Shown piece by piece: positions 43,985 to 55,237 of a stretch of DNA of 64,000 nt (position 1 is its first letter; every line of letters starts with the position of its first letter). Under the pieces are notes generated by a model that saw only the letters and a program-made list of their open reading frames with translations, did no database searches and was not told the DNA's origin. The stretch covers positions 20,767,008 through 20,831,007 of the forward strand of contig OY735206.1 of assembly GCA_963457665.1 (NCBI GenBank), in the 5' to 3' direction. A program made the position numbers and the translations under genes. Source of the stretch: Thysanoteuthis rhombus (lineage: Eukaryota > Mollusca > Cephalopoda > Oegopsida > Thysanoteuthidae).

Positions 43985-44165
43985 AATTTCTTCAACGTAC
44001 TCCTTATTAAGTCTAGAAAAAGACGATTTTTGTTGTTCTTTTTTTCAGTAACCCCCATTATATTCGGGGGAGAGGTTTCAATTTGCAATCCAAGTTTACG
44101 CTAAATTGATCCCTTATTTGTGTCCTGCAGCATTCATACTTTTTTTTAATTCCCCATCGAATCCC
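43985..44165 (+). repeat. Family A repeat, central fragment
   Basis: AACGTACTCCTTATTAAGTC, TAGAAAAAGACGATTTTTGT, CCCCCATTATATTCGGGG, GGTTTCAATTTGCAATCC, ATTGATCCCTTATTTGTGTC, CTGCAGCATTCATACTT. Both ends of the family are missing. Confidence 0.8.
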
Positions 44166-44339
44166 TCATGAAAATTCACTCGAGGAATTTACAGAATCAG
44201 AACAGGAATCGTTTTTTTTTATAATGGAATTCACAATTTACTTGCAGAGTAGTGTTAAATGATATAAAGCTACACACAACACTTTAATGACAAGATATAC
44301 ATGATATGTATTTGTATGAGTAAAAGATATCCGACAAAG

Positions 44340-44820
44340 AAGAGCTTGAAGACTTTTGCATTTGTGTGCGTGAGTGTGTGTGTGTATGAGAGAGAGGAGA
44401 GCACATGCGTGCATGTGAGTATGTAAGGTTATGCCAAATGTGTGCACGTATACAAGAGCAAAATTTATTCTTAAACACTGTGAAAACTGACACATATCCA
44501 TAAATCTGTATATTTATATATGTATATATATATATACTCACACACATATAAAGAGAGAGAAACAGAGAGAGAGGGGGGGTAGAGAGTGAGAGAAAGAAAG
44601 AAAGAAAGGAACGAAAAGGAGAGAATGATGTATTTATTTTAATCATGGTATTGACGGTCTTCTTACAATATTGACCTCCATGTGTATACATACACTCACA
44701 CACACACATAAATGTGTCTATGTGTGTGTGCATGTATATGTCTGTGTGTGTGTGCATATAATTTGTGTGTGTATGCAATTTGTGTGTGTATGCAATTTGT
44801 GTGTGTGAGGGGTTGTGTTA
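44340..44820. repeat. TG/CA-rich and TA/GA simple-repeat region
   Basis: Short TG runs (44363-44390, 44690-44812), a TA patch (44513-44535), GA (44550-44600) and three copies of a 20-bp TG-rich unit ending GCAATTTGTGTGTGT around 44755-44805. Confidence 0.8.
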
Positions 44821-45434
44821 AACACAGCGGTATATACACACCGATAGTAGAAGCACATGATTAATCGTACAAACGAAAACAATTAACTTAAGAATACATG
44901 CCTACCTTTGCATGTATCTGTCTTCCCTTGCACATCTCTCTCAATACACACACTCATACACATGTTCACATATACACACATACACGCACACACACATATA
45001 TATATATATAGTATGTATATTAATTCTCTGACGTATTAGTCTATCTATGAATGCATATTACCAAGTACTCCTATGTTTGTTTGTGAGTGGGAGAAGTGAT
45101 GTGTCAAAATTCTTTGTAATATCTGAGAACAGAACAAACATATCTAATCTGAACAAACAACAATGGACAGTCAAGTGCATATCGCTTTCATATTTCACAT
45201 ATCAATTCCCCATTTAATGTGTCTATTTAGATTCTGATATTTGTACAAAGATATCTCCACTTGAATGCGCACCCGCCTACACACACGCACACATACGCCG
45301 ACACACACTCACAAACACGCCAACACACACATACACATAAAATGTGCCGCTTGGGAATAAAGTGTCAGATATATTTCCTTTGAACAGAGTGATGACAAGC
45401 GAATGTATGACTTTTTGTAAATTGTTACATACAC
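44821..45434. other. Unassigned DNA with CA-rich patches
   Basis: CA/TA patches at 44945-45010 and 45275-45340. No gene was recognised. Confidence 0.4.
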
Positions 45435-45580
45435 AGTGGCAATAAAATAACTTCAAAAGATCAGCCGCTCCCGACCGAACACGCAACATTAAATTAAGCT
45501 GACCTGAAATATCGGGATAATCAAACCACCTCAGCCCCACAAACGGCCCGCTCAACCAACAAGCCAAGTGGGCTACAGGT
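45435..45580 (-). mobile_element. tRNA-derived SINE head
   Basis: Minus strand: A-box region TTGGCTTGTTGGTTGAGCGG (45567-45548) and B-box-like GGTTTGATTATCCC (45527-45514), at tRNA spacing. A degenerate body follows. The head resembles none of the other SINE heads in the window closely. The coding-like frame 45277-45639 is incidental. Confidence 0.6.
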
Positions 45581-45890
45581 TCTTTGGGTGTCTGTGCCAA
45601 TGTGCCTATGTGTATGTGGACACATTTTGGGGACTTCAATCATGAACATTTCAATGAGTACACCATTAAGTACCATCTAAAATTGTTCTTCAAAGAATTG
45701 GTTTTTGGGGCTCTCTATGAATAATTTGGACCAAGCAATACCCAAATCTGGTGTTAGTATTTTTTATACGAATTTAGATAATCGATCTATATTTTTAGAT
45801 ACTTCTAGATGAAAGATTCATCTTGTTAGATAATGTTGGATAATATTTTAGTTTATAAGTTCACGTACACAAACCGGTCACAGTAATCTA
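45581..45890. other. Unassigned DNA
   Basis: No feature was recognised. Confidence 0.4.
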
Positions 45891-45894
45891 TGCG

Positions 45895-46320
45895 AGGTAC
45901 GGATATCTAATATATATTTGATAAAGTTGTAGATCTGCCCACTTTCTTCCCCTGAAACATTACGTTGTAGCCAGAGATATTCAATTAAAGTACCCCTAAA
46001 AAACAAAAGAAATCGGATAATAATAGTGTTGGTTCACCGTTCGCTCTCACTCAGGAGATAATTATCTACCTATGTAATTAATATATATTTGGGGTTTGGC
46101 AGAATGTCAAACCTCTCCCCCCAAACGGTACATTATAGACAGAATACACCTAAAATTTGCAAACTTTAAAACTTAATGACAATGGTGTGGAGTCTGTGTT
46201 CGCACTAACCCTGATAATAATCATCTGAATTCTCTCTATATATATATATATCTGAGGATGTCTACGCCATATTCACTTCCCAAACGGAACATTTTAGCTA
46301 GTGATTGTAATGAAAGAGGT
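45895..46320 (+). repeat. Tandem repeat, ~165-bp unit, ~2.5 copies
   Basis: Landmarks CTTCCCCTGAAACATTACGT (45946), CTCCCCCCAAACGGTACATT (46114) and CTTCCCAAACGGAACATTTT (46276) recur every ~165 bp. Each is followed by a TATAGACAG/TAGCCAGAG-type block, and further by GTTC.C.CTCAC / GTTCGCACTAAC and GATAATTATC/GATAATAATC. The units are strongly diverged. Confidence 0.75.
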
Positions 46321-48395
46321 TTTGATTTTCCCAAACAGGGGCAAATACATGTGTGTGTGCGTGCGAATAAAGCAGTAAATGAACTTGCAAATTCATCACG
46401 AAAATAGTGCATTTTTAAAGTTTGGTTGAAGCCAGTATGCCTGATTTTCATGGTCTGCAAACCTTCCCTGGTTGGAAGATAAGCAGAACTGACCTCATTT
46501 ACGAGAAAGTAAAGCATTCTTCGAGAACCTCTCGTAAGCCGAAATAGTGTAAAATGAAGTAGTAATTATCATTATTGGGAAAAAGTAATTAACAATAATG
46601 GTGATAATTTTGAGCATTCCCAAGACCCAAAATAGTGATAAGGTATGTTAAACTGATATTGGTGATGTGATGGTACAGGAGACTTTGGTGTAAGAGAAAG
46701 AGAAGTATTGGGTGGGCACTGCTTCGGTAACTGTTTGCTGCATAACAAACACTCAACACTATTTTCGCTTTTTGCCTTCTTTCGTTAAAGCGAAAACTGA
46801 CGTAAAAAAAACCTTCAAAAAGCCGGTTACGTACGTGCAAGTTCTCTGACCTGAAATTCTTTTAATCCGGACAAAATTCCATCGGAAGATTTTATTTGCA
46901 TTGACAATCTAATGATGTCTCTACCACAAGTTGTGGTAGGTGTATAATACGTGGCTTCGAAAAGTTTTGGCTGAGTTGTTGTTGCGTAATTTTACCACAA
47001 AGACATTTGATAATCCGATTAGGGGGTTAATCAGCTCTGCCTTTGGAACAATGAAGTTGGATTAAAGCCTGTCGAGGGGTTCCTGGCGCCCCGAGCAAGT
47101 TGAATTCCGGCACCGCAAAAAGTATTTAACTGTCAGATATTCCAGAAAAATTTGAGTTCACAACGGAGAGATTTCTTATTTCGACTTTCTTTCATTCTGC
47201 TTAATCAGTCCATTTTTCTATTTTTTTCGTGTGTATTTGAAAACCCCCACTGTCTCAGTCATCTGACATGCACCCCTAGCACTTGGTGCCCTTGGCGAGA
47301 GCCAATGTTGCTGGAAACTTAGGCCAGCCCTAGGTGCGACTAAGGGAATTGTATCCATCTATGTAAGTCGAAAGAAGTGAAGAAGATGATGTGATTTCTG
47401 AGTAAGTCACTGTCTGAGGAAGATATGTTCTGCATATACGGAAGTCCGTTCTATATGCCTGTCTATTGGTAGACGTTTCTTGAGTGATGTTGTACATGAG
47501 TTCGTTTGGGTGGGATGGTGTTTAGTTGTGCCAGCGTAGGTGGAACCAGTAAGTACTTTTCGCCATTTCCACCAGCATCAAAGTACATCTCAAAGAACAT
47601 CGTTTTCCCTTTTACCGTTTCCGACTCTCAAAGTTGAAACGTGCATTATTGATGACAAAATCAGCGAGCGTAGAGACTTGCCAGCCCGAACTAAAAGCAT
47701 CGCTCAGATCGGCTAAATCACTCGCAGACAGTGCACAGTAAAGCTTATAATGCCTTCATCCCAAAGCAGCAACAGCATTAAAACCTAAAACTGCAGACTG
47801 TAAATAAGGGTTGCCATTTAGTTTTTTTCCACGACCAAAATTAAGTCAATTTTGGTACTGAACAGAGAGCTATTTGGTTTCGAAAATGAAGATTGGTGCT
47901 CTAATCTACAAAAGACAACAAATTATATTATACGTCATACATGAACGATAGATTAAGGAAAGTTTTGTATTTTTATCTATTTTCCCTTCTAGCATAGTTT
48001 GATGACTGGTTTTAAGTTATATTACTATATTTGTGCAAACACTACTTAATTTGTATATGCACACAAGACAATATAAATTTGGACTTGTGTGGCAGATGAC
48101 ATTCGGTAACTTTGCTGCGAATCTGACATTGAGTCTCCACTGATGATTTGCCCGGGCACGAAACTACGGGCATATGTTTCTGCTTTACTATTTCTTATTT
48201 TAGACTCTTTGTGGAGCATAGGGCCGCAACCATTGTGTTGCAGATCCAGTAAGAAGTAGGTTTTTACGGGTTTAGTTGCAGGCTCCACACCCAACCCTCT
48301 TCTTCTGTCAGACTGGGGACCTGCTATGGTGTGTGTCCAGCTGTTGGTTATTTCTATCTGGGTTACTATATCTTAAATGGACTGCTATTTATCTA
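46321..48395. repeat. Mostly unassigned DNA, 2 kb, with one SINE-body fragment
   Basis: 46450-46500 (CTGATTTTCATGGTCTGCAA, CCTTCCCTGGTTGGAAGA) matches the SINE body at 5097-5165 and 30155-30225. The rest (47000-48350) is relatively balanced in composition, has no repeat partner in the window and no open frame beyond ~80 codons. A minus-strand frame at 48046-48294 has no motif. Confidence 0.4.
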
Positions 48396-48399
48396 TTGA

Positions 48400-48465
48400 A
48401 ATAGAGCCAATGGTAGGAGAAATTGATGCATGCCTTTCCCATGAGAATGAATGTGAAGTGAATAC
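48400..48465 (+). repeat. Family L repeat fragment
   Basis: TTTATCTATTGAAATAGAGC, CAATGGTAGGAGAAATTGAT and GCATGCCTTTCCCATG. The first half matches 51302-51330, the second half 51025-51045 and 31705-31725. The two halves therefore occur in different orders, as expected if these are parts of a longer element. Confidence 0.6.
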
Positions 48466-48900
48466 AAACAACCTCCACCAATATTCGAAGTCGGTCGGCC
48501 GATTCTGTTTTCCGTGCTGGTAACCGTAATGCCACTCCACACCCCTATGGACCTCTATATTAGAAAGAATAAAAGAAGACGCAAAATCGCCTCTTCAGAA
48601 CAGGCTTCTCTTTCCACCAGGAGTGAATTTATTCACCTGCATTCATCTTCCAACACTGACAATGGATATATTAGCCATATTGCTGTATCATTCTCGCTAT
48701 TGCAGGCAAAATAAATTGTAAATCTATCGACGCTTTGTCTATTGTCAGTGGAGTGGCAAGACAATGATTGAGAAGACTGGCGTTGGGACAGGGCATGAAC
48801 AGTTAGATTCGTATAAATGCGAAAGTGTCTTACCTTGTTTCGTTTTATGAACTGATAATGGTCAAATCATGCTACTGTTTTCAATTATTGTCTTTTGTGA
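48466..48900. other. Unassigned DNA
   Basis: A stretch near 48490-48530 (CCGATTCTGTTTTCCGTGCT, GGTAACCGTAATGC) resembles 36115-36155. No other feature was recognised. Confidence 0.35.
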
Positions 48901-48902
48901 GC

Positions 48903-49318
48903 AGGGTTGCCAGATAGTTGGAGAGGTTTCCGGTCAAAAGCACGCCAAAAATGGCCAAATGCCATAATTGTTGTACACACAAAAGAAAAAACGAAGGACA
49001 GAACTTGGGATCAAGTTTATCATCACAACTACATCGTGAATACAACCCTCTTCCCCCGAAGAATCTAAAAAAATCCTTTTTTCAAACTGTTATTTTCTGA
49101 TGGAACGAATGTCTTGTGGATTGAAACAGCAATTGATTACTTACAGATTTTTTTCTATTTCTTCAAATAAAACATCCGAGGGAAATGAAAAATGATGGCC
49201 AAGAAGTACAAAATTTTAAATATGGTCAAACCAGGAATTACATGGCCAAATACTTTACAAAAAGGCCAAAAGTTTGGCAAATTTGGTCATGAAACGGTGA
49301 AAATGGCAACCTTGGCTG
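48903..49318. mobile_element. Possible MITE with AGGTTGCCA-type ends
   Basis: The left end CAGGGTTGCCAGATAGTTGG (48903) and the reverse complement of the right end (CCAAGGTTGCCATTTTCACC, 49314-49295) are inverted copies in their first ~12 bp. The interior has many TTGGCCA/TGGCCAAA motifs (48950-48960, 49195, 49240, 49262). No transposase. Confidence 0.5.
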
Positions 49319-49960
49319 ATAATTACTTCAAATTGCACTCTTATAGGAATCATGATTCTTCAATTATTGTCACTTGAGAACTGTATCCCAGAGAATTCTT
49401 TCCCATTACACTGATTGATAATATAAACAAGATATTTATTCCTAACTTTTTTCTACATATGTCATTTCCCCTGAGGCGTCTTACAATCTTCTATTCTTTT
49501 TACGAATTTGTCTCTAGGTGAATACTGATAAATTGTTTTATATTTTGCTTTGTAATTTGCTGTGAAATGCTTCTGCACTTCATGACATTTTCAATTTTGT
49601 CATTTGTAAATATTGTACTACTGCTTATGTCTCATAATAATCTTTACATTTGGATGTGAATTTACATATGCAAATGTAACGACTAATATTGAACGAAGAT
49701 AGTATTATTTTTGTATAACCTTTACTAGCATTCTTTTGTATGTGAATAATGCTACATGCTTAATCAATCTGGCGTCGAAACTATTACTATTGTATTTCAC
49801 CTGACTGTGAATAGATTTATGTTTATCTTGTTATCAAATATTCTTGTTAGAAAATACTTACCCATAACTCTGATAGACAAAAGAAACGAGACACCCATTC
49901 CTCACTTTCTTCTTGATTAATTTCTTCTTGAATCAATCATTACCAATACCATCGTCTACG
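49319..49960. other. Unassigned AT-rich DNA
   Basis: No feature was recognised. Confidence 0.35.
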
Positions 49961-49964
49961 TCTC

Positions 49965-50940
49965 CCTCTCCCTATTCTTCTTTCTATTCTTCTTCTTCTT
50001 CTTTTTCTTACCAACCATTTTCTTAGTCTTCTTAGCCTTCCTTCGTCTTTTCCTCAACTTTTTCTTAGCTATTTTTGCAAGCGTCTAGCATTCTTTTTAG
50101 TCTTTAGCGTTTTTTGAAGCCTTTTACTAAGCACCCAGTCTTCTGCTTAGCCTTCTCCTTTAGCATTTTAGCATTCTTGACTTTTTAACCATATTATTGA
50201 CATTATTCTCAACGTTTTGTTTTTTTACTTTCTCTGCTTTCATGGCTTCTTCGCCATTTTATTTCTTTCTATCTACCCTTAGCCTACTTCTTAGCCGTCT
50301 TCTTCTCAACCTTTTTCTTAACCTTTTTCTCCTTAGCCCTGGTTTCATTTGTCTTTTTCTAATAGCCTTCTTCAAAGCTTTGTATTTCCTGATATTCCAT
50401 CTTTTTAGTCTCTATTTTCTTAGCCATCATCCTAGCCTTCTTCTTCTTTTAGTGTCATTTACCTCTTCCCTTTTTCTTTTTTCTTCTTCTTTTTGCTTTC
50501 CTCCCTTCTTCTTTTTCTTCATAACTTCTCAATAGCCTCCTCCCTCTTGTTGATAGCCGTTTTCTCTTCAGCCATATACCGAGCCTATATTTTTCAGCCT
50601 TCTTTTTAGCCTTCTTCTTCTCTTTGGCTTTCATCATCGTTTTCGTTTCAGCCACTTTCTTCTTTACATTTGCCCTCCAGTCTCACTAGTTCTGTTTTCT
50701 CTTTAACTCTCTTCTTAGACTTCTTCTACTTGGCCTTCATCTTCGCCTTATTTTTGGTAATTTTTTTTGTTGTTTTTTCTATTAACCTTTTTATCATTTT
50801 TTTCTTATAAGCTATTTTCATTGACATTCTTTTTCACAGCCTTCTTTTTGATAGTTTTTTTTTTCTAGATAGGCGTATTTGCCTTCTTTTCCTCAAATAG
50901 TCTTCATTTCAGCCTTCTTCTATCTTATGGTGATTATATC
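49965..50940 (-). repeat. Degenerate lysine/alanine-codon tract (AAGAAGGCT-like)
   Basis: On the minus strand this ~1 kb is a purine-rich array built around GCTAAGAAGAAGG-type words (plus strand CCTTCTTCTTAGC). They recur every 9-18 bp with a 3-bp rhythm. Frames read K, A, E and R almost only (for example minus 50455-50655: KAKEKKKAKKKAEKY), and stops break them often. It could be an expanded purine minisatellite or a dead gene for a K/A-rich protein such as a linker-histone-like tail. Frame breaks throughout and no non-repetitive domain make a working gene unlikely. Confidence 0.6.
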
Positions 50941-51009
50941 ATTTCTTGAACTTTTTTTTTAATTTTGTTTCGGACCGTTTTACATATTCAACTCGTCTTT
51001 TTATACTCA

Positions 51010-51515
51010 CCCTACTCCAGAGGAAGAGATGGATACATGTCTTTCCCTGGGGCAAAAATGCAAAGGGCTTATTTCAAATAAGTATGAATATAATGCACTA
51101 TTATTGAACTGATGATAAGTCATGTAAAAGAAAATTAGAATAAATATGGTCAGAATAATTCTATTCAAAAGACCACAGGAGTTTTCCACGGGAAAGAATC
51201 TAAAGAAAAAGAAAAACGTATAAATTTGGAGACTCTAGTTGTTAGTAAAAAAAAACAAAAAAAAAACATCAAAATAAGGTCCCCAAAATATCAATAGAGC
51301 CTTTATCTATTGAAATAGAACCAATGGTAAAACAAAAAAAAAACATCTTTAGATTGGGTTTAGTGATGCCAATTTTTAAGTCATTGTACAAAACGATATG
51401 GACTGGAGTGCTGAAATACCCAAACACATAAACGATCTCACAAATACATGAACACACATGATAGAATCCTGCACTCTCTTTGATGGCTAAGGTTGTTTTA
51501 TTATGAATTTCTACA
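51010..51515 (+). repeat. Families L and J repeats, adjoining
   Basis: 51010-51070 (GAGGAAGAGATGGATACATG, TCTTTCCCTGGGGC, TGCAAAG) is family L. 51130-51515 (AATAAATATGGTCAGAATAA, TTTTTAAGTCATTGTACAAA, ACGATATGG, TCTTTGATGGCTAAGGTTGT) is the second copy of family J. The stretch 51285-51330 shares ATCTATTGAAATAGAACCAA with 48388. L and J may be parts of one longer element. Confidence 0.6.
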
Positions 51516-51639
51516 TTATTTTAAGTAACTAATCATTTGTGCAAACATCAACTTCCTTTTTGCACTGGTTGCAAAACGCTCATTAGAGAGAATTATTTTG
51601 TTAACTACATTTTCTAACAGCTGAGCATTGTACTGAATT

Positions 51640-51990
51640 AGAAACAGTCAACCAAAACTGTCATCAAAATGCTCTCTTGAGTTTTTCTGTGGATATGGCT
51701 GACCGTTAGCATGTACAGACCTCACAAATGGAGCTAGAGAGATGTAAATTGAAGCATTTACTCCTTATTATGTATAGAAATTCCCTCTTTTGAACATTTC
51801 TAAAATGGATTTTTAGCAGGGTTCAATTTATAATGGATGTTATTCAGTGATCACAGCCCAGCAAAAGAGAGAGTGAGAGGAGTAACTCATTCATTGATTA
51901 GCCTTTTTTTTTTCCAATGTTAAATTGATCCACCTCAACGTGACGTGAAGTTTTTCTGCTGAGTGACTGAGGAGACCTACTCATTATATT
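51640..51990 (+). repeat. Family A repeat, shortened middle
   Basis: AACAGTCAACCAAAACTGTC, ATGGCTGACCGTTAGCATGT, AAGCATTTACTCCTTATTAT, CAGTGATCACAGCCCAGCAA, GAGGAGTAACTCATTCATTG, TGAAGTTTTTCTGCTGAGTG, ACTGAGGAGACC. About 50 bp of the centre is missing. Confidence 0.82.
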
Positions 51991-52265
51991 CATGATCTTC
52001 TAAAAGCTGGCACCGAAAAATAAAAAACGTACAAAAGAGGCGTCAAATCTGGTAGTTTGACGCAGTGTCGGTTTTTCTTTATTGGACTCACAACATTACG
52101 AGGACAAAGGAACTGCAGTGCGCAGAATGGAAAATGAGAGGTGGCTCGTATTGTGTGACTAGATACGACGAGGAGACAGAACGTCCATTTTGTGTACGAA
52201 CAACTCAGTTGGCCAATCAGCTTCCTTCCAAACAAAATAGCAAGAAGAAAAAACCGAAAATACAC
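51991..52265. other. Unassigned DNA
   Basis: Opposite-strand frames overlap here without motifs. Confidence 0.4.
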
Positions 52266-52270
52266 TTAGT

Positions 52271-52349
<79 letters not shown>

Positions 52350-52510
52350 TACATACATACATACATACATACATACATACATACATACATACATACATAC
52401 ATGCATATAGAGATAGATAGATAGATATAGAGATAGATACATAGATAGATAGATAGATATAGACATATATAGATATATATATAGACAGACAGGTAGATAG
52501 ATAGAAAGAG
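52271..52510. repeat. Compound microsatellite (AT)n-(AG)n-(ATAC)n-(GATA)n
   Basis: AT at 52271-52322, AG at 52323-52349, ATAC at 52350-52402, GATA-rich with breaks at 52408-52505. It abuts the start of family H copy 3, as at 13159-13231. Confidence 0.96.
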
Positions 52511-52512
52511 AG

Positions 52513-52750
52513 AGTCTAGAAAGCTTCACGGGTTTAAACTTTAAAAAAACTATTTCAAAAGGTTTTTGCATCACTTCAGTCACTTATTTCCCCAATATCT
52601 GTCAATGCAATTTATGCTATTTTTCTTCGGTGGTTTTTTCCCCTATTTCATATGTACTTTGTTATCATGGTACGATGAATGAATTTTCTTCTTGTTGGAT
52701 CATCAGTTGTTCACTATGTAACTGTTTCGGGGATTTCAAAAATAAAACAG
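52513..52750 (+). repeat. Family H repeat, copy 3
   Basis: TCTAGAAAGCTTCACGGGTT, CACTTCAGTCACTTATTTCC, AATATCTGTCAATGCAATTT, CCCTATTTCATATGTACTTT, TGTTGGATCATCAGTTGTTC, ACTATGTAACTGTTTCGGGG, AAATAAAACAG. A short further match lies at 53003-53045 (TTTCCCAATATCTGTTGATG). Confidence 0.88.
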
Positions 52751-53465
52751 TTATATTATGAAATAACATTGATTCAAAAATGGATTTTCATAGTTTATAT
52801 ATATGAAATGAGTATATAAGCAAATGTCTTGCTGTGGTGTGTAAAGAATAATCTGATCGATTAATTTACCTGTCTGTTATGAAATAATTATAAAAATTAC
52901 GTCGTAGAAACTCTTAAAACTCCACGTCTGATAATCGCAACGATTTGATTTGAGATTGAATTTTTCTATAAAATTGAAATTGAGATAGCTGAACATCTAT
53001 GCCATTTCACTTAATCATTTCCCAATATCTGTTGATGTAATGTATACATTGGTCATTTGCAAAATTTTATGTCTCAATGTACTTGTATACATCTGTATAA
53101 ACTCAATATAACTGTGTACGTTTTAATATATTTAAATACGTAAATATGTAAATACATAATCATAAATATTACATTCGTGTGTCTATGTGAGGGTTGTTTC
53201 TTTGCATAAATGTATAGATTCACGTGTACTTTTATTCGGCTATATCACTTTATCATAACTCTATACATTATTACATATTAGTGAGTGTCTGACAAACACA
53301 AATACATACTAACCTATACAAATGTAGGAAGTTGATGTATCTTCTAAATAAAAATCCATTTTAGAGCCAATGTTATTTCATTATCTTATGCATATAAATA
53401 TGATATCCACTTCCCAGATAATGAATCACTCTGACAAAATTGTTGCAGCATTTATATATATGTAT
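52751..53465. other. Unassigned AT-rich DNA
   Basis: Apart from the short family H match at about 53003-53045, no feature was recognised. Several TATAT-rich patches. Confidence 0.4.
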
Positions 53466-53469
53466 ATAC

Positions 53470-53615
53470 ACATCTTAAATTTGGCACCAGACATGCAATT
53501 TCCACAAGTCCCTGTAATAAATATTTATTTTACTAATATCCAAGTAGAATAGTAGAATAAATGTCGATTTATCAAAACGGCCAGGCCGGAGACATGAAAC
53601 GTTTAGTTCGATAAG
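53470..53615 (+). repeat. Family G repeat
   Basis: Match to 7835-7970: ATTTGGCACCAGACATGCAA, TTTCCACAAGTC, GTAATAAATATTTATTTTAC, TAATATCCAAGTAGAATAG, ATGTCGATTTATCAAAACGG, TTTAGTTCGATAAG. Confidence 0.8.
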
Positions 53616-54055
53616 TCTAAGAGCCGCCCTACAGACGGGTTATTCGGCTAGTTTTACATAATATCAAAACTCCATTTTTCTTTTCATTTTAATAAATCAA
53701 CAAATAAGGTTAATTTTTTTTTTGCAATATGAAATAAAAATATTCTGAAAAAAATATGTACGCACATTCATATGCAAAACTTAATTGACAGTTTGATATA
53801 ACGTTTGGCGGCTAATCGATGATTTTAAAAAGTTGAAAGGAATCCGACAAAAAAGTTCTTGGCGAAACCTCTGTTGGCGTAAACAAAACGTTTCAGGCAA
53901 GCTCCCATCACAACTCAGCAGCACTTCATCACATATCAGCAGTAGCCACTACCTATGAGCAGCAGTTTTGGTTACATATACTCACCTTTGAACCATTATC
54001 ATAGGTATTATAGATTCCTTAGTGGAAAGTCTCGTGAGACTTTCAAGCAGCAATT
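53616..54055. other. Unassigned DNA
   Basis: AGCAG-type strings at 53915-53965 are the only local pattern. No feature was recognised. Confidence 0.35.
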
Positions 54056-54059
54056 TGAA

Positions 54060-54870
54060 GGCTCGCACTAATTCTGATGGATTTTTTCATTGATTGGCTT
54101 GAAGGTTTTACATCATTTGTCCCGAAACCAAGGGTTGCCTCAGAATCGAGCAGACGAATTACTGTTACTGATTCTCTGTCGTGCACGCTGCACGGATCTT
54201 AGGGGAGGATCCTGCTCAACATGATACGGTGAGATTACAAGACAGCATATAGCAGGGGCCACAGGTATCAAGAAGAGACATTTTTTAAAACTAAAATACA
54301 GTGGCAGTGGGTAGGCCATCTTACGAGAATGTCAGACAACCGCTGCATATCCCAACTCACGGCCTGGATCCTCAGAGATCATATGCGAAACTGTGACCAA
54401 TAAGAAAAAAAGATGGATTGACGCTTTAGACAAGTTCAGAAACTATTTGCTTCGCGACACCCACGATCGACAGTTCTGGCGAATCTGGTTGGAGGGTTCT
54501 CTCCAACGACCTCATGAAAATGCTGTTGATGCTCACGATACTTTACGTAAAAGTTTAAATTTTAAAGTTACTGTGTGTGCAACAGTGTATTGGTGTACGT
54601 GTAATTACGTGTGTGTGCTTGTTTGTGCGTGTATGCACATGCAAATATTTGTCTTCACGAGAGCGTCTGTGTGTGTGACTGTTAGAGTGTCTGTGTGTAC
54701 TTGAGAGTGCATGTATTGATATGTGCATATGTATATATTCATTCTTTTGTCCTCATCATTCGACTGCGTGCACTAATTCTGATGGATTTTTTTCATTGAC
54801 TGTCTTGTAAGTTTTACTTCATTAGTTCCAACTCCCAGAATCGAATAGGCAAATTACTGTCAATCAAAAA
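54060..54870 (+). repeat. Direct repeats (~110 bp) flanking an RTE fragment
   Basis: 54063-54180 and 54763-54865 share GCACTAATTCTGATGGATTT, TTTTCATTGA.TG.CTTG, GTTTTAC.TCATT, and GAATCGA..AG.C.AATTACTGT. The RTE piece at 54185-54540 and a TG-rich patch (54570-54720) lie between them. Such long diverged direct repeats are not a target-site duplication. A local duplication with the LINE in one unit is more likely. Confidence 0.7.
54185..54540 (+). mobile_element. RTE-type LINE 3' fragment
   Basis: The plus strand codes VHAARILGEDPAQHDTVRLQ, then KLKYSGSG-like, FENEMSDNRCISQLTAWILR, DHMRNCDQ, KKRWIDALDKFRNYLLRDTH and DRQFWRIWLEGSLQRP. These are the DNRWT..L..WI.RDHMRN, RWRDDLDKF.., R..W..I.EG..QR motifs at the RTE C-terminus. 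Most frames are still readable, and the GAT tail is degenerate (54520-54540). Confidence 0.88.
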
Positions 54871-55230
54871 GGACATTTATACTTATCAATAAATGATAAT
54901 CCAATCAAGAATGCAGGACATCACATCCAGCTGGGATGTGGAGCTATTCAAGCTAGAAAGGACAATCGATCACAGTCAATGATTCGAAGGACATTGGACA
55001 TTTATGACGCTTTTACAAGCCGATTCTTTGCGACGGTTGAATATAGGGACACGCTGACATTGCACATACTTACTAGACAAGAATCTTTTATAATAACAGC
55101 ACTGTCCAATGACACACGTGTTTTAAGAGCACGTTCATTTTTCCTCTTGCAACACTATTATCGGGCATTAGTTTGCAATAACAACACATGAAGGTTTCAG
55201 TGTGTTATTTTAAAAACTAATATTAAATAA
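54871..55230. other. Unassigned DNA
   Basis: A frame of 70 codons at 54979-55191 has no recognisable motif. Confidence 0.35.
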
Positions 55231-55237
55231 TCTTTAC

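Noticed and set aside
47000-48350. Possible hidden exons in the most repeat-poor 1.3 kb
   Set aside because: No frame longer than ~80 codons, and no motif or convincing splice-site pairs could be seen by eye.
52065-52424. 119-codon frame
   Set aside because: Its second half is compound microsatellite, and the first half has no motif and an equally open opposite strand.
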